Positions 19,166-26,798 of a DNA stretch of 64,000 bases are shown here, in pieces. Origin of the DNA: Sporosarcina beigongshangi (GTDB taxonomy: Bacteria; Actinomycetota; Actinomycetes; Actinomycetales; Micrococcaceae); the NCBI RefSeq assembly GCF_016820535.1, contig NZ_JADHDY010000011.1, positions 36,458-100,457 on the forward strand, given 5' to 3'. The translations under genes were made by a program, and so were the position numbers. The first letter of the stretch is position 1. Every line of letters begins with the position of its first letter. The notes under the pieces were generated by a model. That model had not been told where the DNA came from. It was given only the letters and a program-made list of their open reading frames with translations, and did not search any database.

Positions 19166-20358
19166 TGCGTATTGGACTTCTGTATCCTGCGGCCCGTCCC
19201 TTGGACCCGCGGAACTGGTCGGGAACACCGGCCGGACTTGCCGGGGGCCTTGCCGCCAACGGCGTGGAGGTGGTGCCGCTGGCCGCCGTGGTTCCGCCCG
19301 GCCTGCACCAGGCTGTGGCGCTGGCCTCCCACCTGGGCGGGCACCGCGGCGCCGTGGCCGACAGGATGCCCGTGCGGCAATTGGCCCGCACCCGGGCGCT
19401 GGGCCACAGTGTCCTGGCTGCAGGCCACCTCGACGCGATCGTGGCCATGGGAACGGAGATGTACAACCTCCGGGCAGTGGTTGACCGGGCCGCCCCCTGC
19501 ATCAGCTATGACGACGGCACGCTGTCCCAGATGTGGGCCAACCCGGAATCCGACATCAGCCGGGCCCGTTTTGGGGACCGGCACGTCAGGGCCTGGATCC
19601 GCCGGCAGGAGGCGTCCAGCGCCGCAGCGGAACTGTGTGCGGTCAGCACCCGCTGGGCGGCCGCCTCCTTTGAAAACGACTACCGCATCGACCCGGAGCG
19701 CATCGCCGTGGTGGGCATGGGCCACCGCCCGCGCACCGCGTCGACCGGCGACCGCAGCTGGGATGTACCGCGCTACCTGTTTGTCGGCGTGGACTGGCAG
19801 CGCAAAAACGGTGCCGCCGTGATGGAGGCCTTTGCCAGGGTCCGGCAGGATTTCCCTGCCGCCACGCTCGACGTCGTGGGCGGGCACCCGGCCCTGGACG
19901 CCCCCGGAGTCACAGGCCACGGCATGATCTCCCGGGACGATGCGGCGGGCCAGCGCAAGCTCGATGCGCTGTACGCGGCGGCCACGTGCTTTGTGCTCCC
20001 CAGCCGATTCGATCCGTCCCCGATCTCCTGCCTGGAGGCCGGATCCGCCGGACTGCCCGTCATCGCCACAAGTGTCGGCGGCGCAGCGGAGCTGCTCCCG
20101 GGTGGAAGCCTGGTGGTGGACCCCCTGGACACAAGCGCCATTGCCGCGGCCATGCTCACCCTCGCTGACCCCGCCCGCGCACAGTCGATGGGCGCCGCGG
20201 CACGGCTCGCCGCGGGGGACTGCTCATGGCAGCACGTCGCCGGCCGCATCCTCGATGCCGCACTGGCCCTGCCGGGCCAGGGTGCACGGCAGCACGACGG
20301 CGCCCGGGCTGCGGGCAGCGGGCGGGCCGTTGGGGGTGGCAGTCATGAAGGTGCGTGA
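19165..20358 (+). CDS. Glycosyltransferase family 4-like
   Basis: 397 residues; the ATG shares its A with the previous stop (TGATG). N-terminal domain begins MRIGLLYPAARPLD. The C-terminal donor domain has YLFVGVDWQRKNG, LYAAATCFVLPSRFDPSPIS and CLEAGSAGLPVIAT, the usual nucleotide-sugar site of GT4 enzymes. The last 14 bases overlap the next glycosyltransferase. The tail after residue 370 is Gly/Ala-rich and probably disordered. Confidence 0.82.
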   Translation: MRIGLLYPAARPLDPRNWSGTPAGLAGGLAANGVEVVPLAAVVPPGLHQAVALASHLGGHRGAVADRMPVRQLARTRALGHSVLAAGHLDAIVAMGTEMYNLRAVVDRAAPCISYDDGTLSQMWANPESDISRARFGDRHVRAWIRRQEASSAAAELCAVSTRWAAASFENDYRIDPERIAVVGMGHRPRTASTGDRSWDVPRYLFVGVDWQRKNGAAVMEAFARVRQDFPAATLDVVGGHPALDAPGVTGHGMISRDDAAGQRKLDALYAAATCFVLPSRFDPSPISCLEAGSAGLPVIATSVGGAAELLPGGSLVVDPLDTSAIAAAMLTLADPARAQSMGAAARLAAGDCSWQHVAGRILDAALALPGQGARQHDGARAAGSGRAVGGGSHEGA

Positions 20359-21391
20359 AGCCGTGCGGAAGTCCGTGGCCTCCTACCAAAACTGGTCCGA
20401 CCTGCGCTGGCGCAAGCCGCCGCAGCTGCACGTGGGCGCAGCCGCCGGGGACCCCGCCGTCTATTACCTGGCCCCCATGGAGACCAAGCCCAGCGGCGGC
20501 GTCAAGGTGATTTACCAACACGTCGACGCCCTCCTGGACCTGGGCGTCCGGGCCGCCGTGCTGCACGCACGGGAGGGCTTCCGCTGCGAATGGTTTGAAA
20601 ACCAGACACCCGTGGTCTCGCCCGGGACGGTGGGCCTGAAATCCAACGACATCCTGGCCGTCCCGGAGTGCTACGGCCCCACGCTGCACCTGTTCCCGCC
20701 GGAGATCCGCAAGGTCATCTTCAACCAGGGTCCGCACCACACTTTTGACCGGATCCCGTTCGCTGACACCGCAGCCGGGTATCCCTACCGCACGGCCGGC
20801 AACCTGGCGGCGCTGCTGACCGTATCCCGCGACGGGGCGGAGCTGCTCAAATACGCCTTTGACCCGTTGCCCGTGGGGGTCGTCCGCAATGTGGTGGACG
20901 GTCGTGTATTTACCACGAGGACCGCACCGGCGCCGCGGCGCATCGCCTACATGCCCTCACGCCGCCCCGAGGAACTCCACCAGATCAGGCACCTGCTGCG
21001 GGCCGTGGGGGTCGGCGCTCCCGGCGGCTGGGAGCTGCTGGAGATTGCCAACATGGACGAATCCCAGGTGGCGGCCGCCATGCGGTCCAGTGCCATCTTC
21101 CTCAGTCTCAGCGAACGCGACGGCTTTGGCCTTCCGCCAGCCGAAGCGATGGCCTCGGGCGCCTACGTTGTCGGCTATGCGGGAGGCGGGGGACGGGAAT
21201 TCTTTGACCCTTCCTACTGCACCCCGGCCGTAGACACCACAACGCTGCTGCGCGGGCTCCTCGATGCCATGGCCATGCCCGATGCGGAGCGCGAGGAGCG
21301 CGGGCTCAAGGCCTCGGCTGCCATCTTGAACCATTACACGGCGGACGGTCTCCGCGCCGACTTGGAGACTTTTTATGGGGAGGTACTGTGA
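20345..21391 (+). CDS. Glycosyltransferase, GT-B fold
   Basis: 348 residues from the ATG at 20345, inside the end of the previous gene. N-terminal part VYYLAPMETKPSGGVKVIYQH contains the Gly-Gly loop of the acceptor domain; the C-terminal domain has IFLSLSERDGFGLPPAEAMA, which fits the E-x7-E donor motif, then a VGYAGGGGREF loop. The stop overlaps the GTG of the lipoprotein gene (GTGA). Sugar specificity is unknown. Confidence 0.82.
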   Translation: MKVREAVRKSVASYQNWSDLRWRKPPQLHVGAAAGDPAVYYLAPMETKPSGGVKVIYQHVDALLDLGVRAAVLHAREGFRCEWFENQTPVVSPGTVGLKSNDILAVPECYGPTLHLFPPEIRKVIFNQGPHHTFDRIPFADTAAGYPYRTAGNLAALLTVSRDGAELLKYAFDPLPVGVVRNVVDGRVFTTRTAPAPRRIAYMPSRRPEELHQIRHLLRAVGVGAPGGWELLEIANMDESQVAAAMRSSAIFLSLSERDGFGLPPAEAMASGAYVVGYAGGGGREFFDPSYCTPAVDTTTLLRGLLDAMAMPDAEREERGLKASAAILNHYTADGLRADLETFYGEVL

Positions 21392-22740
21392 GCACGGAAA
21401 ACAGCCTGGTGCGGATTCTGTCCGCACCTTTCAGGGCCGCATCAGCCAAGGCGGCCCCCATCGCGGCGGTGGTGCTCCTGTCCCTCGTGGCGGCAGGCTG
21501 CACCAGCCCGCCTCTGGAGGAAGCCGTCGCCGCCCCCGGCGCGGCTGAGACCGCTCCCCCCGAACTGGACCTGCCCCGCATCCCCTGGGAAGGAGGCAGC
21601 GCGTACTGGAAGCAGTTCGCCAAGCCTCAGGCGGCCGGCTGGAGTGATCCCGGATTCTTCCCCATTGTGATCTGGTACAACGGCATCAGCTCAGACGCCG
21701 AGGCGCAGTACGACAAGTCCCTCGGCTTCAACTCCTATATCGGCATGGCCGACACCACACCGTACTCGCTGTTCGCGGACAACAACATGTTCTGGATCGG
21801 CGGAAAGCTCAACGACGGATTCACCGACAACAGCAAGAACTGGGTGGGCGACTTCCTGGACGATGAAACCGACGGCCGCTTTGCCACGGCAGCCGAGGGC
21901 CAGAAGTACCTGGCGGAGCAAAAGGCCAAGTTCGCCGGTGACGGCCGGTTCAACTACGTCAACTTCTCCCAGATCGTGATCGGCCAGGACATGCCGGCCA
22001 AGGACTCCGAAAAGTATGTCAACGCCTACACCGACGTGGCCAGCGTGGACATGTATTGGTACACCGTGCCGTTCTGCAGCTGGGATCCCATGCCCGTGCG
22101 CTACCTGGTCCCCGTGACCCAGACCAACTGCCGCACCGCCTCCAGCTACGGCAAGACCATGGAGTCGCTGCGCCAGCGCGATGCTACGGACGGCAAGCTG
22201 CAGTCCCTGTGGCAGTTTGTGGAGATCCTCAACGGAGGCCCCGGCGACGACCAGCCGTTCGTCGCCAACATCACGGCCGGCCAGCTGCAGGGCGCCGTCA
22301 TGAACTCCCTCATCCACGAAGCCCGCGGGCTGGTGTACTTCAACCAGAGCCTGAACGGCACCTGCACGGGCGGCAGCATCGTGCGCCAGACCCAGGTGGA
22401 TCCGAAATTCTGCGCCGCACCGCAAGTTGCGGCGGCGGGGGAGATCAACAACCGCATCCATGACCTGGCACCGGTGCTGAACAGCCAAAGCTACCGCTAT
22501 GACTTTGGGCCCGGGCTGGACACCATGCTGAAGGCGAAGGACGGCTACGCCTACATCTTCTCCATGGTCGACGACGCGCTCAACCCGGGTGCCAGGACGT
22601 TCACGCTCCCTGAAGGCATCAGCGGAAAGAAGGTGGAGGTGCTGTATGAAAACCGCAGCATCGACGTCGCCGCCAACAACACCTTCAAGGACACCTTCAA
22701 GGCCGAATATTCCTACCACATCTACAAGGTGAAGATATGA
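21388..22740 (+). CDS. Lipoprotein of unknown function, possibly glycoside-hydrolase-like
   Basis: 450 residues with a GTG start after a strong GGGGAGGT site. A lipoprotein signal (hydrophobic stretch VVLLSLVAAGC, Cys near residue 38) should anchor it outside the membrane. The mature part is rich in Trp, Tyr and Phe: FFPIVIWYNGISS, then DMYWYTVPF in the middle and NSLIHEARGLVYFNQS further on. The barrel-like order of strands and acidic residues recalls TIM-barrel glycosidases, but I cannot assign a family. Its place in the middle of the glycosyltransferase genes, with overlapping stops and starts on both sides, suggests it trims or handles the exported polymer. Confidence 0.72.
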   Translation: MSTENSLVRILSAPFRAASAKAAPIAAVVLLSLVAAGCTSPPLEEAVAAPGAAETAPPELDLPRIPWEGGSAYWKQFAKPQAAGWSDPGFFPIVIWYNGISSDAEAQYDKSLGFNSYIGMADTTPYSLFADNNMFWIGGKLNDGFTDNSKNWVGDFLDDETDGRFATAAEGQKYLAEQKAKFAGDGRFNYVNFSQIVIGQDMPAKDSEKYVNAYTDVASVDMYWYTVPFCSWDPMPVRYLVPVTQTNCRTASSYGKTMESLRQRDATDGKLQSLWQFVEILNGGPGDDQPFVANITAGQLQGAVMNSLIHEARGLVYFNQSLNGTCTGGSIVRQTQVDPKFCAAPQVAAAGEINNRIHDLAPVLNSQSYRYDFGPGLDTMLKAKDGYAYIFSMVDDALNPGARTFTLPEGISGKKVEVLYENRSIDVAANNTFKDTFKAEYSYHIYKVKI

Positions 22741-23597
22741 ATGCCACCGTGGACCACGTCCTCCTGACCCGGTTCAATCTGCCTTCCGTCGGAGTGGAGA
22801 GCACCGTGCGGGCCCAAGAAGGGTGGCTGCGACAGCGCGTGGAGTTGTTTGAGCGCTACTGCCTGCCGTCAGTCATCGCGCAGGACACCCGGGATTTCCA
22901 CTGGATCAGCTATTTCGACCCTGAATCTCCGTCGTGGCTCCGGCACCGGATTGCGGAGTGGGAGTCGGCCTCGACCCTGGCACCCGTCTTCCGGGAGTCC
23001 GTCAGCCAGGCCGAACTCATGGACGACATCCGCCACCTGACGGCCGGGCGCCACCAGCAGCTGCTCACCACCAACCTGGACAACGACGACGGGCTGGCCA
23101 GCGACTTTGTCTCCCGCCTGCAGCGCATGCCGGCGTCCGGCCCGCACAACGCACTGTACTTCAGCCGCGGCCTCATCAAGCACGGCACGGCGGTGTACCT
23201 GAGGACGGACAAGGACAACGCCTTCTGCTCCGTCCGCGAAAACTGGGACGCACCCCTGGGCTGCTGGGCTGACTGGCACAACAGGCTGGGACTGCACATG
23301 CCCGTCGTCGAAATTTCCGGACCTCCGGCCTGGCTGCAGGTCATCCACGACCTCAACGTCAGCAACAGGATCCATGGACGCAGGGTGGCCCCGGACCCGT
23401 ACAGGCGGGCCTTCGGGGCATTGCTTGACGACGCTGACGGCACGAGCCGCAGGGACGTCGTCCTGGATGCCGTCTGGAACGCACCCAGGCGCGCCGCGAG
23501 TGAAACGCTTCGGGCCGCGGTCAAGAAATCTGTCATGACCGTGGCGGGGAAGGAAGGGCTGGACCGGTTCAAGGCCGGGCTGGCTGCCAGAAAGTAA
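22737..23597 (+). CDS. Putative rhamnosyl transferase (PF11316-like)
   Basis: 286 residues. The N-terminus HVLLTRFNLPSVGVES and the following ERYCLPSVIAQDTRDFHWI and SYFDPESPSWL segments match the 'putative rhamnosyl transferase' family, and TTNLDNDDGLASDF carries a DxD-like acidic cluster typical of GT-A enzymes. The ATG overlaps the lipoprotein stop. Donor sugar unproven. Confidence 0.78.
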   Translation: MNATVDHVLLTRFNLPSVGVESTVRAQEGWLRQRVELFERYCLPSVIAQDTRDFHWISYFDPESPSWLRHRIAEWESASTLAPVFRESVSQAELMDDIRHLTAGRHQQLLTTNLDNDDGLASDFVSRLQRMPASGPHNALYFSRGLIKHGTAVYLRTDKDNAFCSVRENWDAPLGCWADWHNRLGLHMPVVEISGPPAWLQVIHDLNVSNRIHGRRVAPDPYRRAFGALLDDADGTSRRDVVLDAVWNAPRRAASETLRAAVKKSVMTVAGKEGLDRFKAGLAARK

Positions 23598-23710
23598 TCA
23601 AGGAATCCACTGGGGGAGAAGGTCTTGACAATGAACACACAGGAAATGCAGCACAGGTGCCGCGGAATGGCGCGCACCACGGAAACGGGTGCAGGGGAGG
23701 TGAACGGCTG

Positions 23711-24571
23711 ATGTTTCTCCAGGACTTGGGAAAAGGCCTGCTGCGCCGCTGGTACATGGTTGTCCTGGGCCTGGGCCTGACGCTTTACGGCGCCTACATG
23801 GTCTACGGAGTGGTCCCGCTGACCTACAAGGCCACGGCCAGCATCGTGCTGGTTCCCCCGGCAACGGCCGTCGTGGAAGGGGAGAACCCGTACCTGTACA
23901 TGGGCGGTCTTGACCAGGCCATGAGTGTCTTGGTGGTGAAAATGAACTCGGAGGCCATCAGCACCCCGCTGATCCACAAGCAGCCGGGCACCACCTACTC
24001 CTTGGACAGGGACATCAGCACCACCGGCCCCATCATGCTGCTGACGTCGGAATCCACCTCGGAGGCCGGCACGCTGCAACTGCTCAACAACGTCATCAAG
24101 GTGATCCCGGAAAACCTCAAGACCCTGCAGGACCAGCTGAAGATTCCTGACAACGCGCGCATCACATCGATGAACATCGCGTCAGACCACGAGGCCAAGC
24201 CGCAGAACAAGGACCGGATCCGCATGACCCTCATGGCCGTGGCCGCGGGCGGCGCCGCAACAGTGCTGCTGACCGGGCTGGTGGACAGAATGCTGATGGC
24301 CCGGCGCCGCCGCCGTCCCCCGCGCATCAAGAAGCGGAAGGCCCGGCGGAACCAGCAGGTGGACGCACAGACGCAGCTGCAGCTCCAGAGTGGGGAGATC
24401 ACGGCAGCCCCGCCCAGCAAGGCCGCCACGAAGGCCGCCGCCAAGGCTGTGCTAAAGGCCGGGACGGTGTCCGCCCCGGCCAAGCGGCTACCGGGGTCGG
24501 AAGCGGCCGCCACATCGGCTGCCACCCCGCTGGCAGCCGATGCCGGAACAGCGCTGGCCCGCAGGGGGTAG
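23711..24571 (+). CDS. Wzz-like polysaccharide chain-length protein (first), no kinase domain
   Basis: 286 residues from the ATG at 23711, preceded by GGGGAGGTG. Membrane segment near residues 12-32 (RWYMVVLGLGLTLYGAYMVY), an extracytoplasmic domain beginning TYKATASIVLVPP, and a second membrane segment near 178-195. A cytosolic tail follows that is first strongly basic (RRRRRPPRIKKRKARR) and then Ala/Thr/Lys-rich. This is the layout of capsular chain-length regulators, but there is no C-terminal tyrosine-kinase domain. A 113-base gap separates it from the preceding gene, with TTGACA at 23624 as a weak internal promoter candidate. Confidence 0.75.
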   Translation: MFLQDLGKGLLRRWYMVVLGLGLTLYGAYMVYGVVPLTYKATASIVLVPPATAVVEGENPYLYMGGLDQAMSVLVVKMNSEAISTPLIHKQPGTTYSLDRDISTTGPIMLLTSESTSEAGTLQLLNNVIKVIPENLKTLQDQLKIPDNARITSMNIASDHEAKPQNKDRIRMTLMAVAAGGAATVLLTGLVDRMLMARRRRRPPRIKKRKARRNQQVDAQTQLQLQSGEITAAPPSKAATKAAAKAVLKAGTVSAPAKRLPGSEAAATSAATPLAADAGTALARRG

Positions 24572-24580
24572 TGCGCCAAC

Positions 24581-25912
24581 ATGTTGAAAGTCACCAAGAA
24601 CGCCGGAAGCCTGGGCCATCCCACGCACCCGGCCCTGCCCAAGGCATCGGACGCCGTCACCGTCCTGACCCTGTATCTGGTGGTGCTGCTGGTGGTGCCC
24701 TCCGACCGGCGCGTGGCTGCGCTGGGCGGGGCCGGTGCGCCTGCAGGCTTGTTTGCGCTGGCATCGCTGCTGTGGTGGTGCTGGCACCACATCCAGCACC
24801 CGCACGCGGCGTGGACCAGGCGCTTCCAGCCCGTGCGCACGGCCATGTTTGTGTACTGCGCAGCTGTTGCGGCCAGCTATGCCACGGCGTCACTGAGCGC
24901 CCTGCCTGCCACCGACATCAGTGTTGCGGACATGGGACTGCTGCGGGTTGCCGCCTTTGCCGGGATCCTGCTCGTGGCCAACGACGGGGTGCCCAGCGGA
25001 GAACGGTTCCTGGTGCTCATCCGGCGCCTGTGCCTGCTCGCCGGCCTTTATGCGGGGTTGGGGCTGGTGCAGTTCTTCTCGGGGGTGAGCATCGTCGACT
25101 CCATCCAGATTCCAGGCCTGACGTCGTCGGCCGTGGGCGGGACGGAAGCCCGCGCCGGCTTCATCCGGGCGGATGCCACGGCCATGCACCCCCTGGAATA
25201 TGCCATGGTCCTGGTCATGGCGCTGCCGTTCTGCCTGACGGTGGCACTTTACGACAAGAAGCGTTCGGCCTTCCTGCGGTGGTTTCCGGTGGCCGCCATC
25301 GCCCTTTCCTCAGTCTTGTCAGTCACCCGCTCCGCGCTGCTGGGCCTCGTGGCCGTGGTCCTGGTCCTGATGCCGACCTGGCCGCGCGCTGCCCGGCGCG
25401 GCATGATGGCGGCCTTCGCCGTGGTCATTGTCGGTGTCTATGTGGCCGTGCCCGGCATGATGGGCACCATCGTGGGCATGTTTTCGGGAGGCTCGTCCAG
25501 CGTCAGCTCACGCACAAGCAGCTATGACACTGTCGTGGGTTTTGTCGAGCTCAGCCCCTTCTTTGGCCGGGGCTTTGGCACTTTTCTGCCCTCCTATCGG
25601 ATCCTTGACAACCAGTACCTGAGTGCCGCCATCGAGACCGGGTTGGTGGGGATCATCGCGCTGCTGCTGGTGATTGCCTGCGCCGGGGCGGTGGCTTTTG
25701 CCGGAAGCAGGCGGGAACCGGACCCGCTGCTGAAGCATCTGGGAACGGCCTTGCTCGCCTCCACGATTGGCGGGGGGCTGCTGACGGCGTTCTTTGACTG
25801 CTTTGCCTTCCCCCAGGCCTGCGGCATGCTGTTCCTGGTGCTGGGGTTGTGCGGCGCATATTGGAACCTGACCCGGAATTCCGTGCCGGCCAAGCCGGAG
25901 GCCGCCCCGTGA
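24581..25912 (+). CDS. O-antigen ligase/polymerase-like membrane protein (Wzy-like)
   Basis: 443 residues, about 10-12 hydrophobic segments. The region around FLRWFPVAAIALSSVLSVTR, SALLGLVAVVLVLMPTWPR and the long loop with GRGFGTFLPSYRILDNQYL match the Wzy_C (O-antigen ligase/polymerase) family pattern. Together with the flippase at 16410 and the Wzz-like proteins on both sides it completes a Wzx/Wzy-dependent polymer system. Its stop overlaps the GTG of the second Wzz-like gene. Confidence 0.82.
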   Translation: MLKVTKNAGSLGHPTHPALPKASDAVTVLTLYLVVLLVVPSDRRVAALGGAGAPAGLFALASLLWWCWHHIQHPHAAWTRRFQPVRTAMFVYCAAVAASYATASLSALPATDISVADMGLLRVAAFAGILLVANDGVPSGERFLVLIRRLCLLAGLYAGLGLVQFFSGVSIVDSIQIPGLTSSAVGGTEARAGFIRADATAMHPLEYAMVLVMALPFCLTVALYDKKRSAFLRWFPVAAIALSSVLSVTRSALLGLVAVVLVLMPTWPRAARRGMMAAFAVVIVGVYVAVPGMMGTIVGMFSGGSSSVSSRTSSYDTVVGFVELSPFFGRGFGTFLPSYRILDNQYLSAAIETGLVGIIALLLVIACAGAVAFAGSRREPDPLLKHLGTALLASTIGGGLLTAFFDCFAFPQACGMLFLVLGLCGAYWNLTRNSVPAKPEAAP

Positions 25913-26727
25913 AAATGATCAAGGCCATCCGGCGGCGGCTGCGCCGTCAAGGCATCATCATGGTCCGCCGCTGGTACCTGACCGTTGCGGTGCTGGCCAT
26001 GATGCTTCCGCTGCTCGTTGCAGCCAACGACGCCGGCGGGGTGTACTACTCGACGGCCAACCTGCTGTTCCTGCCGCCGCCCGCAGCCGTCGGCGGCAAC
26101 TCGCTCAGCGCAGACCCGGGCCGGACCGTCTACTACGCCGCCATGGTGGAGCGCCGCTTCAACGCCGACGGCAGGGGGGTCCAGGTGAGCACCACCGACT
26201 CGCCGCTGTACTCAACGGGTGTGCGCAGGGGCTACAAGGTGTATGTGCCCAACGCGGGTGGACAGTGGCAGACCAACTTCAACCGGCCGCTCATCACCGT
26301 GGAGGTCGTGGGATCCTCCCCGGCGGAGGTGGCGGGCCAGTTCAACGCGATCGTCAACCGCCTGGACGCCTTGGCGGTGGCACCGCAGGTGGACATGGGG
26401 ATCAAGCCGGAAGCCTACATCACCACGGAACTGGCACCGGCCATCCCCAACATCATGTATATCGGGGTGCGCAACAAGAAGGCCCTCATGATCCTGGGGG
26501 CGCTGACGCTGGGCCTTGTCACGGGTGTCCCGCAGCTCGGGGACCGCACCATCCGGGCCATCCGCCGCCGGCGCCGCCACCGGGCACGGCAGCGCACTGC
26601 TGTGGAGACAGATGGCACGTCCGATCCGGACGGACCGGCTGCCACGCCGCAGGCTTCTTCAGGCTTCCCGGTTGCGAAACATGCAGGGGCGCAGCCGCGC
26701 CAAGAGATTGCGGCCGCCAAGAGCTGA
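25909..26727 (+). CDS. Wzz-like polysaccharide chain-length protein (second)
   Basis: 272 residues from a GTG at 25909 overlapping the polymerase stop (GTGA); ATG 25915 is an alternative. A basic N-terminus is followed by a membrane segment WYLTVAVLAMMLPLLVAA, an extracytoplasmic domain (STANLLFLPPPAAVGG onward) and a second membrane segment ALMILGALTLGLVTGVP near residues 195-212, then a basic cytosolic tail. Same topology as the protein at 23711 and again without a kinase domain. It is the last gene of the plus-strand operon and converges on the gene at 26799. Confidence 0.75.
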   Translation: MKMIKAIRRRLRRQGIIMVRRWYLTVAVLAMMLPLLVAANDAGGVYYSTANLLFLPPPAAVGGNSLSADPGRTVYYAAMVERRFNADGRGVQVSTTDSPLYSTGVRRGYKVYVPNAGGQWQTNFNRPLITVEVVGSSPAEVAGQFNAIVNRLDALAVAPQVDMGIKPEAYITTELAPAIPNIMYIGVRNKKALMILGALTLGLVTGVPQLGDRTIRAIRRRRRHRARQRTAVETDGTSDPDGPAATPQASSGFPVAKHAGAQPRQEIAAAKS

Positions 26728-26798
26728 TGCCGCGCTCCGATCCATCCGCCACCCATCACGACCGTCCAGCCATGCACCCGGCGGTCCTGCCCTGCGAC

